Assembly: GCA_030065875.1 (NCBI GenBank)
Contig: JASJCR010000011.1
Coordinates: 1-64,000 of the forward strand
From: Ardenticatenaceae bacterium
GTDB taxonomy: Bacteria; Chloroflexota; Anaerolineae; Promineifilales; Promineifilaceae
DNA length: 64,000 bases
Direction of reading: 5' to 3'
Positions 8,542-17,973 of this stretch are shown here, one piece after another; the first letter of the stretch is position 1, and each line of letters begins with the position of its first letter. The translations under genes were made by a program, and so were the position numbers. The notes under the pieces were generated by a model that saw only the letters and a program-made list of their open reading frames with translations, had not been told where the DNA came from and did not search any database.

Positions 8542-9960
8542 CTAATCACCTACGACCGCCGATGAAACCGTTGGCAATGGAGGTAAGACCGGCCGATTTT
8601 TTAACCCCGCTAACTCTACAATTTCAGCCGTTGGGAACCAAGAATCCGGCTTCATGTCCATAATGTCTACACCGCCGATACCGGGCATCTCTTTGAGCTG
8701 CTGAATTTGTTCGACGACGATCTTGATCCCTTCCTGACGGCGATCCTTTTTGGGAACCCCTTCCAGCCGATTGATAATCGAATCAGGGATAACGACCCCC
8801 GGAGTGTGCTTGTTAATCATCCGGGCCGTGCCGGGGCCGGGCAGTGCGCCCACTCCGATAATCAGGTGGGTATTTTGAATGATGCCCAGGTCGTGCACCC
8901 GTTTCATAAAGCTTTCCAGCAGCGACATATCGAATACCAGCTGTGAAGTGATGAAGTCGACCCCGGCCGCCATCTTCTTGGCCATCCGATGAGGTCTAAA
9001 TTCAAGTGGGGGAGCGGTAATGGCCACCGCGCCACCGATAAAGAACTTGGGCGGCACGATAATTTTCCGGCCGCTTTCAAACGTCCCTTCATCCCGCATT
9101 TTGCGCACCAGCTCGATAAACGTGAGTGAATCGAGATCAAACACCGGTTTGGCCTCTTTATGGTCACCGAGGCTGGGGTGATCGCCGGTCAGGCACAACA
9201 CGTTGCGTACCCCCATGGCGTGGGCGCCCAGCAGGTCGGCCTGCAGCTGCAGCCGGTTGCGATCGCGACAGGTCATGTGCAAAATCGTTTCCAAATCGGT
9301 TTGCTGCTCGATCATGCACGCGGCAACGGTGCCGGACATGTGGGGCTGGGCCAGAAAATTGTCGCTGACGTGAACCGCGTCAACGACACCCTCCAATGTT
9401 TTAGCGTATTCGATTAATTCGGTGGCATCGGCACTGTCGCGTGGATTTACTTCACAGGTGACGACAAACTCTCCGGCCTTGAGCAGCCGCTCAATATGGC
9501 TGCCGCTGCGCAGCGGTTTGGTGTCTACCCCCAGAAATTCTACATGCTGCCACTGGGGGCCGGTGCGATGATGATGATCCCGGCCGGTGACGGTATTGAC
9601 CCACGACGATGATCCCTGGATCGACCAATCAACGGCCGGATTACGCTGGTAAATTTCGTGGGGCCAGGGAAATTTTTCCGAACGATTGACGGCGTTAAAC
9701 CAGGTACAGGTTTTGCTGCGATCCACCTCGCAGCTGCCGTCCATCCCCACCCCGCCGCAAGGTCCGTTCCGCAAATTTTTGGGGCACTCCATGGGACAGG
9801 TCATCCCGGTCGAGTGCAGGACGCATTGACCACACATATGACAGCCAAAGACCGGCTTCTTGACGACGGCCTCGACGGGAGAAAGCACCCGACTTAGACC
9901 GTTAATTAGACGAGGGAACCTTTCGTCCAGCTTCTTACCGAGATTTTTTAGAGTTGACAT
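8542..9960 (-). CDS. Methylenetetrahydrofolate reductase with N-terminal zinc/cysteine domain
   Basis: A 472-aa fusion. Residues 30-110 form the Cys-rich domain often placed at the C-terminus or encoded separately near metF in acetogens (CHMCGQCVLHSTGMTCPMEC, NGPCGGVGMDGSCEV, KTCTWF). Residues 165-460 form the MetF barrel: EVNPRDSAD, VDAVHVSDN, HMTCRDRNR, CLTGDHPSLGDH and DFITSQLVFDM are characteristic. It reduces methylene-THF to methyl-THF; this architecture belongs to ferredoxin/NADH-linked or methylotrophic C1 metabolism rather than plain methionine synthesis. It is the first gene of a three-gene operon and has a good GAGGAG ribosome site. Confidence 0.9.
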   Translation of the reverse strand: MSTLKNLGKKLDERFPRLINGLSRVLSPVEAVVKKPVFGCHMCGQCVLHSTGMTCPMECPKNLRNGPCGGVGMDGSCEVDRSKTCTWFNAVNRSEKFPWPHEIYQRNPAVDWSIQGSSSWVNTVTGRDHHHRTGPQWQHVEFLGVDTKPLRSGSHIERLLKAGEFVVTCEVNPRDSADATELIEYAKTLEGVVDAVHVSDNFLAQPHMSGTVAACMIEQQTDLETILHMTCRDRNRLQLQADLLGAHAMGVRNVLCLTGDHPSLGDHKEAKPVFDLDSLTFIELVRKMRDEGTFESGRKIIVPPKFFIGGAVAITAPPLEFRPHRMAKKMAAGVDFITSQLVFDMSLLESFMKRVHDLGIIQNTHLIIGVGALPGPGTARMINKHTPGVVIPDSIINRLEGVPKKDRRQEGIKIVVEQIQQLKEMPGIGGVDIMDMKPDSWFPTAEIVELAGLKNRPVLPPLPTVSSAVVGD

Positions 9961-10106
9961 TAAATACTCTCCTCGACATCAGAAGACATCATGTTTGAAA
10001 ACAAACCAGCAGCCTATCTGCAGCCATAAATTGATTCAAACGCCCCACACAATCAGGTCATGTTTCCCTCTTCCGCATTGGAAGATCGGGTACGGGGCAA
10101 AAAAAC

Positions 10107-11276
10107 TTAATGATCGGGGTTAAAAACCCCGCGACGCACCGCTATTTCAATCACAATCCCCGCCACCAGGGCCAACAGCGAAGCGATGACAAAAATCCAG
10201 TGGGCCTCAAATTCATCAAAGATCCAGCCGCCAAGCGGATTGGCGATCAGCGGGGCGATCCCCAAAAGCACCGCATTGAGAACCCCCTGAGCCGTGGCCG
10301 ACCAGACGGCCGGGGTTTGCTCATCCACCAGCCGCACGGTGGTAACAAAAAACAGCCCAAACCCCAGCCCTTTGAGCACCGCGAACAGCAAAAAAATTTC
10401 CGCATTCGGGGCCCAAGCTTTGCCCAGGTTGGCCAAGATCAGCAGCCCGTAAGCCATGATCAAGGTCCGCGGCCGGCCAAATCGCCGGGCGATTTTGTCG
10501 CTGTACTGCATCGCCGGTAGTTCAAAAAGGGCCCCAATTCCAAAAAACAAACCGACAATTAATTCGCTGCCTCCCAGCTGATTTAGGTAAACCCCTTCAA
10601 AGGTAAAGGTCATGCCCAGATAGCCGCCGGCTAAAAATGAAGCGACCAGAATCGCCATCATCCCTGGATGTTGTAGGAGCTGGGTCCAGGCGTGTGGTCT
10701 TTCTTCAATGACGGCCGGCTCTTCCTCTAACCGGGTGGTCACCACAATAAGCGGCAGAGTGATGATTCCGGCCGCCACAAACATGGGGACAAACCCCACG
10801 CGCTGCCACACAATTCCGCCCACAATTGCTGCGGCCGCAAAGCCAAATGAACCCCACAGCCGCATCCGCCCGTAATTTAGATGATGGCGCACTGCCAACC
10901 GCGTTATCACACCGTCGGCGAGAGGAGCAATCGGTGCCCGAAAAAGAGACAGGATGGCCGTCAACAGCAAAATCGGAAAAAATGTCTGGGGTAGCCAGAA
11001 AAACAGCAGCGTCACAGCCAGACCGATCAGACAGATTTGTAAGGTCACCCGTCGCCGCGCGTAACGATCAGCCGGAACGGAGACGGCCGGGGCAATCAGC
11101 AAAAACATCAGCGGCAGCAGGGTGGCTAGGATGCCGATTTCCCGGCCGTCTAAACCGAGCTGGGCCAGATAGACGTTCATGAAGGGGTCATAAATGCCGA
11201 TTAATCCCCAAAACCCCAAATAAAATAGAGACCCATGCCACAAAGCCAGCTGTCTCTGATTTCGGCGAGTGACCAC
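10107..11276 (-). CDS. MFS transporter (LacY/nucleoside-symporter-like)
   Basis: A 389-aa protein with about twelve hydrophobic segments. The loop after segment 2 holds PADRYARRRVT, an MFS signature variant, and a central hydrophilic loop (TRLEEEPAVIEERPHAW) splits two six-helix halves. It resembles the MFS_1-like group (LacY, 3-phenylpropionate and nucleoside permeases). It is the last gene of the alpha-xyloside operon, 51 nt after the GH31 gene, and may import or export a sugar or glycoside. The substrate is unknown. Confidence 0.85.
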   Translation of the reverse strand: MVTRRNQRQLALWHGSLFYLGFWGLIGIYDPFMNVYLAQLGLDGREIGILATLLPLMFLLIAPAVSVPADRYARRRVTLQICLIGLAVTLLFFWLPQTFFPILLLTAILSLFRAPIAPLADGVITRLAVRHHLNYGRMRLWGSFGFAAAAIVGGIVWQRVGFVPMFVAAGIITLPLIVVTTRLEEEPAVIEERPHAWTQLLQHPGMMAILVASFLAGGYLGMTFTFEGVYLNQLGGSELIVGLFFGIGALFELPAMQYSDKIARRFGRPRTLIMAYGLLILANLGKAWAPNAEIFLLFAVLKGLGFGLFFVTTVRLVDEQTPAVWSATAQGVLNAVLLGIAPLIANPLGGWIFDEFEAHWIFVIASLLALVAGIVIEIAVRRGVFNPDH

Positions 11277-11327
11277 GTTAACCGTTACCGTGATTTGTTA
11301 AGGTGCATTTAGCCAATAAAACGGCGT

Positions 11328-13706
11328 TCATACCCGGCCGTCCGTCGATCTGTTGAGAACCGGTGAAATCTCATCTCCAAAAACCACGACCTCAACCCGG
11401 CCGGGGGTTTGGCTAACGTCAACCAGCAACCGGTCACCATCCTTCTGGTAAGAGACGGTGATATCTGGACGGTCTTCATCGTGAATGGTGTACCGGCCGC
11501 TGTCAGCAGGCGCATAAATTTCCAGGGTGAGCGGATCGAGAGGACGCTCATCTACGTACTGGATTTTTGGTCCATAAGGGAGAATCATCCCTGCTTTGAC
11601 AAACAGCGGCATTTTTTCCAGAGGGGCTTCAACCGTGAGCCAGCGGCCGCCGCTGAGCGTCTCCTTGGTCCAGTAATCCACCCACTCGCCGGCCGGCAAA
11701 TACACCCGCCGCCGATCGGTTTCATCCAGGATGGGCGCCACTAGCAGACTCCCGCCAAATAAATATTGATCGTCAATTGTGTACGTATTGGGGTCGTCCT
11801 GATAAGCCAGGGCCAGCGGCCGCATCATCGGTAAACTGGTGCGGCCGCATTTAGCCGCCTCACTGTAAATATAGGGCATCAGCCGGTAGCGCAGCTCGTC
11901 ATACTGACGGAAGATGCGCTCCGCTTCAGGGCCGTATGCCCACGGTTCCCGCGGTGGTGATCCGTGACAGCGCACGTGGGAACCGAACATGCCCAGCTGG
12001 GTCCAGCGAACGTATAACTCCGGACTGGGCAACCCGGAGAAGCCGCCGATGTCGTGACTGTAAAAAGGGAATCCGCTGAGGCCAAAGCTCAACGCTGCCC
12101 GCAGCACGCATGCCAAATCCTCATAGCGGGCCACGCCGTCACCCGACCAGTGAACCGGATAGCGCTGTGACCCGGCCCAGGCGGAACGCGACCAGACAAT
12201 TCCCTTCCCAGCACCGACCATTTCTTCGGTAACGCCAAAGACAGCCTCGTTATAAAGCAGTGGATAAAGATTGTGAATCGATTCCCCGTCTGCGCTGTGA
12301 TAAATCCCCTCGGGTGGTGATCCTTCGCCAAAGTCGGTTTTGATGGCGGCCACACCCTGGCGGAAGAGATCGCGAAATTTTTCCTTGACCCACGAAACCG
12401 CTTCCGGGTTGGAATAGTCGATCAGACCGGCATCCGGAGCGAAACCGGTGAACAAATATGGTTCCCCATTTTTCTTTTTGACGAGGTAACCACCGGCCGC
12501 CCCCTCCTGATACATCGGGGAGGTAATGACCATGTTTGGCCACTGCCACAGGCTCACGCGAAATCCGTTTTCTCGCAGCCGGGCCATCATGCCCGGCGGA
12601 TCGGGGAATTTAGATTTGCCAAATTTAAGATCGCACTCCCAATCGTTCTCATACCAATCGGTGTCGATGTGAATGACGTCACAGGGGATTTGATGCTTTC
12701 GCAAATCGGCCGCAACCTGCTCAACCTGGACCTGTCGATTGTAGCTGATGCGAGCCATCCACAACCCAAAGCTCCACTTGGGAGGCACGGCCGGTTGACC
12801 GGTAATCGCCGTATAGCGCGGCAATATTTCCTCCATTGAAGGACCATAAATCAAATAGCAGTCAAATAAATTGGTGTCATCGATTACCGCTGATAGGGCC
12901 GTATGCTCTAAATCTCCAACCCGATAGCGGATGGCGTTGGAGGTGTTGACAAACAGGCCGTACCCCCGGCTGCTCATGTAAAAAGGGGCCCGCTTGTAAA
13001 CGGCGGGGGAGGCGTTGCTAAATCCCTCTTGAATCCATAGCTCTTGATGGGTTTCCCGCTTGTCCAATCGACCAAAACTCTCGCCAAAACCATAAATGTG
13101 TTCGTCGTACCCCAACCCGAAAGAGGCAAAAACCGTTTTCTGATCGCCGTGCTGGGCGTGGCCAAAGGGATAGGCGTAGCGGTGAAGAAAAATCCAGCGC
13201 TGCTGGGGTGGATTCCACTGCTCCTCCAGCGGCGGCCGCATCAATCCATCCACATCGATCGGCAGCGAATGCCAAATCGGCCGTCCGTCCAGATCGGTTA
13301 ATTTCAGCTGCCACGGATCGCGGATGATCTTGAGTCGGACCGAAGCGGTCTCGACAGTAATCTCATACTCATTTTCCGTCACCAGCAGGCTGACCGGGTC
13401 ATCAAAACGACCCACAACCATCGGGGTGTGATGATCCGGAACGGCAGATCCCGGGAAGTAGCGCAGGCGTATGATTTCAGCAGTGCAAAAATCAATTTGA
13501 ATGGTGACCGGTGTTCCCGAGGTCGGCGAATCCCACACCGTTTCGCAGATGGTGCCATAGTAATCGTAGAGCTCCGGGTTGTAATTGTTTGTGGCGCAGC
13601 GCAGGGTGAGAGACCGACCGTTAACGGTCATTTCTTCCAATCGGGAAACAAAGGTGACCGGCATCGTCTCGCCCAAAAAGGTGGGAATATCATAGCGCTT
13701 GGGCAT
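11328..13706 (-). CDS. Glycoside hydrolase family 31, alpha-xylosidase-like (YicI type)
   Basis: A 792-aa GH31 enzyme. The order is an N-terminal beta-sandwich, a (beta/alpha)8 barrel and C-terminal beta-domains. The nucleophile is Asp458 in IKTDFGEG, the exact YicI-type motif, and the general acid is Asp523 in HWSGDG; their spacing (65) matches YicI. FGLWMARISYNRQVQVEQ and DVIHIDTDWYEND are also GH31-typical. KTDFGE favours alpha-xylosidase over alpha-glucosidase. No signal peptide is present, so it acts in the cytoplasm on imported oligosaccharides. Its start overlaps the PhyH stop by one base (TAATG). Confidence 0.93.
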   Translation of the reverse strand: MPKRYDIPTFLGETMPVTFVSRLEEMTVNGRSLTLRCATNNYNPELYDYYGTICETVWDSPTSGTPVTIQIDFCTAEIIRLRYFPGSAVPDHHTPMVVGRFDDPVSLLVTENEYEITVETASVRLKIIRDPWQLKLTDLDGRPIWHSLPIDVDGLMRPPLEEQWNPPQQRWIFLHRYAYPFGHAQHGDQKTVFASFGLGYDEHIYGFGESFGRLDKRETHQELWIQEGFSNASPAVYKRAPFYMSSRGYGLFVNTSNAIRYRVGDLEHTALSAVIDDTNLFDCYLIYGPSMEEILPRYTAITGQPAVPPKWSFGLWMARISYNRQVQVEQVAADLRKHQIPCDVIHIDTDWYENDWECDLKFGKSKFPDPPGMMARLRENGFRVSLWQWPNMVITSPMYQEGAAGGYLVKKKNGEPYLFTGFAPDAGLIDYSNPEAVSWVKEKFRDLFRQGVAAIKTDFGEGSPPEGIYHSADGESIHNLYPLLYNEAVFGVTEEMVGAGKGIVWSRSAWAGSQRYPVHWSGDGVARYEDLACVLRAALSFGLSGFPFYSHDIGGFSGLPSPELYVRWTQLGMFGSHVRCHGSPPREPWAYGPEAERIFRQYDELRYRLMPYIYSEAAKCGRTSLPMMRPLALAYQDDPNTYTIDDQYLFGGSLLVAPILDETDRRRVYLPAGEWVDYWTKETLSGGRWLTVEAPLEKMPLFVKAGMILPYGPKIQYVDERPLDPLTLEIYAPADSGRYTIHDEDRPDITVSYQKDGDRLLVDVSQTPGRVEVVVFGDEISPVLNRSTDGRV

Positions 13707-14620
13707 TAAATTAATTCCTCCGTGGGCAGCGGTTTAGCTGCCAGGTGATTTGTGTCTTGGTCCGTTCGCGTCGGCCACTTGCATCCTCCCTCACCGCTGG
13801 GCCGAATGTGAGGCGCGAAAATATTTTCAGTTCCCTTATACCCATAAGGATCTTGGCCCGCCACCATGACGATGTCGCGAAAATCGAGCACGCTCGGACT
13901 CACTCCCTCACGCGGCCGCCACGGCAGCAGTGAGGCGGCGTTCATATAGTGAAAAACCAGGGCGCGGCGATAGCCGGTCGTGGTGACATTGGGCAAGGAA
14001 CGATGGAGTAAATAACCGTTAAAAAAGACCACTGAGCCGGCCTTGAGCTCCACCGGAACCGCATCATCAGCGGTGTAGGGAAAACCAACCGCCTCATCGG
14101 TGCAGTCAAAATCCGGATTATCCTGTTCGGCCAGCTCCCACAAAATTCCGTCCCGATGGGAACCGGGGATAACCCAAAGACAGCCGTTTGACACGGTGGC
14201 ATCGTCCAGGGCGATCCACGCCCCGATCAGTGATCGGTCGCGCGTGGGAATAAAATCCTCGTCCTGGTGCCACGCCTGACCCGGCTTCCCGGCCGATTTA
14301 ATAAACAGCATCGACTGCATGCATTTGACGTTTGGGCTTACCACGCCGGTTAACACATCCACAATGGCCGGGTGGCGCATGACCTCTAAAATAAGCTCGG
14401 ATATTTTATGGGGGTGATGGATACACAGCGTTCGTCGGATGACCTCATCGTCACTTTCGGCCGGGTTAAAATCGGGCAGACCGTTGACCGTGCCCAACTT
14501 TCCACGACAAATTTGCACCGTTTCACGATGAAGAGCGGCTACTTCTGTTTGACTCAGGGCCTCCTCAACGATCAGATAGCCGTGCTCGGCAAAAAACACT
14601 TTGTCTGCTGCGCCAATCAT
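13706..14620 (-). CDS. Phytanoyl-CoA dioxygenase (PhyH) family protein
   Basis: A 304-aa non-haem Fe(II)/2-oxoglutarate oxygenase. Iron ligands are His118 and Asp120 in AWHQDEDF and His206 in LLHRSLPN, with Arg218/219 positioned for 2-oxoglutarate. LIGAWIALDDATVSNGCLWVIPGSH is the family core. It is tightly coupled on both sides: its start overlaps the permease stop (ATGA) and its stop overlaps the GH31 start (TAATG), so it belongs to the sugar operon. The substrate is not inferable; hydroxylation or demethylation of a modified sugar is one option. Confidence 0.9.
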   Translation of the reverse strand: MIGAADKVFFAEHGYLIVEEALSQTEVAALHRETVQICRGKLGTVNGLPDFNPAESDDEVIRRTLCIHHPHKISELILEVMRHPAIVDVLTGVVSPNVKCMQSMLFIKSAGKPGQAWHQDEDFIPTRDRSLIGAWIALDDATVSNGCLWVIPGSHRDGILWELAEQDNPDFDCTDEAVGFPYTADDAVPVELKAGSVVFFNGYLLHRSLPNVTTTGYRRALVFHYMNAASLLPWRPREGVSPSVLDFRDIVMVAGQDPYGYKGTENIFAPHIRPSGEGGCKWPTRTDQDTNHLAAKPLPTEELI

Positions 14621-15498
14621 CCTTTTACCGCTCCTTCAACCATCCCCTGCAAAAACGAGCGGCGGGCAATTAAGAAAAGGATGATGCCGGGAATCATGAT
14701 CAAAATGGCGGCCGCGTTGAGCAGTTCGTTATTGTTGCCGGTGAGCTGATTTTGAAAGTCAAAAAGACCAACGGTAGCGGTTTTCATTGATGAACTGGAA
14801 AGCAAAATCAAGGCGGTTAAAAAGTCGTTCCAGTTGTAAACAAAATTAATCATAAACACAGAAATCAGACCCGGCAGCGACATGGGAATCACGACATATA
14901 AGAGTGCTTGAATGGGGGTTGCCCCATCAACCGCCGCCGCCTCCTCCATCTGTTTGGGAATGGTTTCATAAAATCCTTTCATGATCCAGATACCAAAGGG
15001 AATACCATAGGTGCCGTATACCAGAATCATGATCAAATAGGTATCTAAAATGCCCAGGTCGCTGGCCAATTTGAAAAGGGGAATGAGGTTGGTTAGGCCG
15101 GGGAGGAGCATCATCGCCAAAATAAAGGTCAGGATAACCTGCCGGCCGCGAAATTCGAGGCGAGCAAAAGCGTACCCGGCCGCGGCGGCAATTGAAGTCG
15201 TCAATAAAGCCCCACCCAGGCTGTTGATGGCGCTGTTCAACACGTTGCGCATAAAGCGCGGGGTGGAGAGCAAGCGTTCGTAATGGCCAAAGTAGAAGCC
15301 GTCAGCGGGGATTATTTCCCGAGATAGGCCAAACCCCTGCGGTCTCAAAGAGGCCAAAAGGGTATAGACAATCGGAAACAGAACAATCAGGCACAGAATA
15401 ATAAGAACTGTGTGCAGAAGAATCGGCTCTAATCGCTGCCAGGACAACAATTTGGGAGAACGAGCGGGTGGGGCACCTTCACGCGAGATGGCACTCAT
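14617..15498 (-). CDS. Carbohydrate ABC transporter permease (MalG type)
   Basis: A 293-aa inner-membrane permease with six hydrophobic segments and the EAA loop EEAAAVDGATPIQALLYVVIPMSLPG, which contacts the ATPase. The N-terminal PRSPKLL...LHTVLIILCLIVLFPIVYTLLASLRP and the final LIARRSFLQGMVEGAVKG are typical for MalG-like (CUT1) proteins. A good GGAGG precedes the start. No ATPase gene lies in this operon; a shared MsmX-like ATPase elsewhere probably serves it, as is common for CUT1 systems. Confidence 0.93.
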   Translation of the reverse strand: MSAISREGAPPARSPKLLSWQRLEPILLHTVLIILCLIVLFPIVYTLLASLRPQGFGLSREIIPADGFYFGHYERLLSTPRFMRNVLNSAINSLGGALLTTSIAAAAGYAFARLEFRGRQVILTFILAMMLLPGLTNLIPLFKLASDLGILDTYLIMILVYGTYGIPFGIWIMKGFYETIPKQMEEAAAVDGATPIQALLYVVIPMSLPGLISVFMINFVYNWNDFLTALILLSSSSMKTATVGLFDFQNQLTGNNNELLNAAAILIMIPGIILFLIARRSFLQGMVEGAVKG

Positions 15499-15514
15499 TT
15501 GGAAACCTCCTTGG

Positions 15515-16375
15515 TTAAGCGTAAGTCACCTGGGAACGCAGAGACCGGATATAGACGATGGCCAGAACGGCATTAAGCAAGAACAAAATGACCGCCAGCG
15601 CAGCACCATAGCCAAAATTAAAAAAGACGATCGCTTCCCGATACATGTAAAGACTTAAAACCTCTGTGGCTCGGCCGGGACCGCCGTTGGTAATGGAGAG
15701 AAACATCCCCGCCGCGTTGATCGCCTGGATCGTCAGGAAAACGATCGTGACCTGGGTGGTTGGCAGAACCAGTGGCCAAGTAACTTTCCAAAACGCCTGC
15801 CAGCGGTTGGCCCCATCAATCGAAGCCGCCTCGGTCAATTCTCCGGGAATGGTTTGCAGACCGGCCAGGAGGAGCAGCATCGCAAAAGCCACCGAGCGCC
15901 AAATCGTCGCCCCGATGACCACCCCCATCGCCCCGGCGTCATTGCCTAAAAACGTGATGTCCCCAAAGATCGGGCCGAGGAGGCGCTGGGCGATGCCGAT
16001 TTCCGGTAAAAACATCCAGCGAAACATGACGCTGGAGACAATTTCCGACAGCATCCAGGGAATAAAAATAATCGACATGTAAACGCCGCCGAAGAGCAGT
16101 CCGCGATTAAAGATGAGGGCCAAAAGGAAGGCGAACACCATAACCAACCCGACAAAGAGAAACCCATAAATAAGCGTCAGGCGAAAACTCTCCCAAAAAT
16201 CACCGCTGTTAAAGATGATTTCAAAATTTCGCAGACCGACAAATTCCAGTACACCTCTTCGGGAGCGATTCAAACTGAGATAAACGCTAAAGATCGTTGG
16301 GTAAAGCGTGACGGCCGTAATAAACAGCAGCGCCGGTGCGATCAGCAAATAGGGATAGATTTTCTTTTGCCGCAT
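15515..16375 (-). CDS. Carbohydrate ABC transporter permease (MalF type)
   Basis: A 286-aa CUT1 permease when started at MRQKKIYPYLL (16375). The frame is open to 16456, but the extra N-terminus (NRKSKSKIKN) is a translation of the palindromic repeat at 16402-16473, so the shorter start is preferred. It has six membrane segments and the EAA motif LTEAASIDGANRWQAFWKVTWPLVLP. It pairs with the MalG-type permease 16 nt downstream to form the channel for the lipoprotein binding protein encoded just upstream. Confidence 0.92.
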   Translation of the reverse strand: MRQKKIYPYLLIAPALLFITAVTLYPTIFSVYLSLNRSRRGVLEFVGLRNFEIIFNSGDFWESFRLTLIYGFLFVGLVMVFAFLLALIFNRGLLFGGVYMSIIFIPWMLSEIVSSVMFRWMFLPEIGIAQRLLGPIFGDITFLGNDAGAMGVVIGATIWRSVAFAMLLLLAGLQTIPGELTEAASIDGANRWQAFWKVTWPLVLPTTQVTIVFLTIQAINAAGMFLSITNGGPGRATEVLSLYMYREAIVFFNFGYGAALAVILFLLNAVLAIVYIRSLRSQVTYA

Positions 16376-16401
16376 AATAAAATTTTTGATTTTCGATTTT
16401 G

Positions 16402-16473
16402 ATTTACGATTTACGATTGGTAAGGTCCGCGGGAAGATTCCCGTTTGATCATCCAATCGTAAATCGTATATCT
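16402..16473. repeat. TACGA-type palindromic element, copy 3
   Basis: GATTTACGATTTACGATTGG (16402-16421) and its near-perfect inverse (16454-16473) surround CGGGAAGATTCCCG, a perfect small hairpin (16431-16444). It lies between the binding-protein gene and the permease gene, a position where hairpins often stabilise the upstream mRNA. Confidence 0.75.
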
Positions 16474-16487
16474 TTAATCGTTAATCA

Positions 16488-17852
16488 TTACTCCCAATTG
16501 CGGGCCAAAACTTCATCTTGAGCTTCTTGTAGATGGGTCATGGCGTCCAATTCGGGATCGAGCAGCAGTTCCTGCCAGGCGATTGCCAGGGCATCCAGGC
16601 TTTCGACGTAGAAGGGGCTTTGCTGCATGTAAAGCCCTTGTGTGCTCAGAACTTCATCGACCTGAGAATAAAAGGCGCTGTCAAATTGACCGGCCTCATA
16701 AGCCGCTCGGGTGGTGGGGATTCCAAATTGGGCTTCAGCCCAGCCGGCCAGAAATTCCGGCTCCATATAGCCGCGCAGCCAGGCGCGAGCCCCGGCCGGA
16801 TTCTCAGCCCCGGTGGGTACCGCCCACCCTTCACTGACCAAAAAGACGTAGGGGTCGCCACCGTTAAAGCTTACTCCACCGGTAACGCCCGTCTCTCCAG
16901 CATCGACTGAATCTTGCAAGCCGGGCACAAAGATCGCGGACCAGCTGCCGCCGCGGAAGGTGGCGCTGGAGCCATCGATCCAGGGTGCTTCAGAATCGGC
17001 AAAGTCACCGGTGACCACGATTTCGGGCAGGTATTCATTGCTGACCATTTCGCGGCTCCACTCGACCACCTCAACCACTTCATCTGAGGCCCAAACCGGT
17101 CTTCCTTCTTCATCAAAAATGTTCCCGCCGTTTGAGTAAATATACGGCCACCAGGCTATTTCGATGGCGGCATAATTACGGCCGGCAAAGAACGTGCTGA
17201 AATATTGACCTTCATCTTTGACGCGAGCGGCTTCTTCGAGCCAGGCATCGTTGGTTTCCGGGAATCCATCCGGGAATTGATTCACGTCGTAGTAGGTTAG
17301 GCCACCGCGCACGTTGTGGGCGACGCAGCGCCGTTCCCCATCGATCACGCAGGCCAAATTATCCCCATCGGTGAGTTCACCGACCCACGGTTCGTCAGCC
17401 AGCAGGTCATCAAGGGCCATCAGCGCCCCTGCATCGAGAAGAGACGGGACGTGCTGGCTGCCAATTTCAACGATGTCCGGGACATCGCCACCGGATTGTA
17501 CGGCCAGGGCCAGTTTAGTTGACAGCTGGTCCCAGGCGATCTGTTCATAAACAACGGTAATCCCTGTTTCTTCTTCAAAAGAGGTGATACGTTCGTTAAG
17601 CGCTACCGAATTCCCATTTTCGGTATCAGATAAATCGTAGCGCGACCAGATCACGATTTCGCCACCTTCTTCATCGGCCATTTCCTCTTCTTCTGCTGGT
17701 TCTTCAGCCATTTCTTCTTCGGACGCGGCCGGTGCAGCTTCTTCTTCTGCCGCTGGCGGTTCTTCCGCTGGTGGGGTGCCGCCACACGCGGCCAGAATCA
17801 GAGTAAACAGGGCAATCAGAGTGACAAAATGGAAGAGACGTACCTTTTTCAT
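16488..17852 (-). CDS. Sugar ABC transporter lipoprotein substrate-binding protein (CUT1)
   Basis: A 454-aa extracellular solute-binding protein (family 1). The start MKKVRLFHF at 17852 has GGAAAGGAAAG upstream; an earlier Met at 17909 lacks a ribosome site. The signal peptide ends at a lipobox LILAAC with Cys23, followed by an Ala/Glu-rich tether (about 24-75) typical of Chloroflexota lipoproteins. The mature domain starts EIVIWSRYD; FFAGRNYAAIEIAWWPYIYSNGG and GENPAGARAWLRGYMEPE-like parts are MalE-like. It delivers an oligosaccharide to the two permeases downstream. The GH31 enzyme in the operon suggests an alpha-xyloside or alpha-glucoside ligand. Confidence 0.92.
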   Translation of the reverse strand: MKKVRLFHFVTLIALFTLILAACGGTPPAEEPPAAEEEAAPAASEEEMAEEPAEEEEMADEEGGEIVIWSRYDLSDTENGNSVALNERITSFEEETGITVVYEQIAWDQLSTKLALAVQSGGDVPDIVEIGSQHVPSLLDAGALMALDDLLADEPWVGELTDGDNLACVIDGERRCVAHNVRGGLTYYDVNQFPDGFPETNDAWLEEAARVKDEGQYFSTFFAGRNYAAIEIAWWPYIYSNGGNIFDEEGRPVWASDEVVEVVEWSREMVSNEYLPEIVVTGDFADSEAPWIDGSSATFRGGSWSAIFVPGLQDSVDAGETGVTGGVSFNGGDPYVFLVSEGWAVPTGAENPAGARAWLRGYMEPEFLAGWAEAQFGIPTTRAAYEAGQFDSAFYSQVDEVLSTQGLYMQQSPFYVESLDALAIAWQELLLDPELDAMTHLQEAQDEVLARNWE

Positions 17853-17973
17853 AATCTTCCTTTCCTTTCCTTTTTTAATGAGTAAATGTGCTGTATCAGT
17901 TAAAATCAAGCTTGCTGGGCTTGCTCCTGATGGGTATGTTTACCCAACCGATGAGATTAAGCGCTGCACCTCC

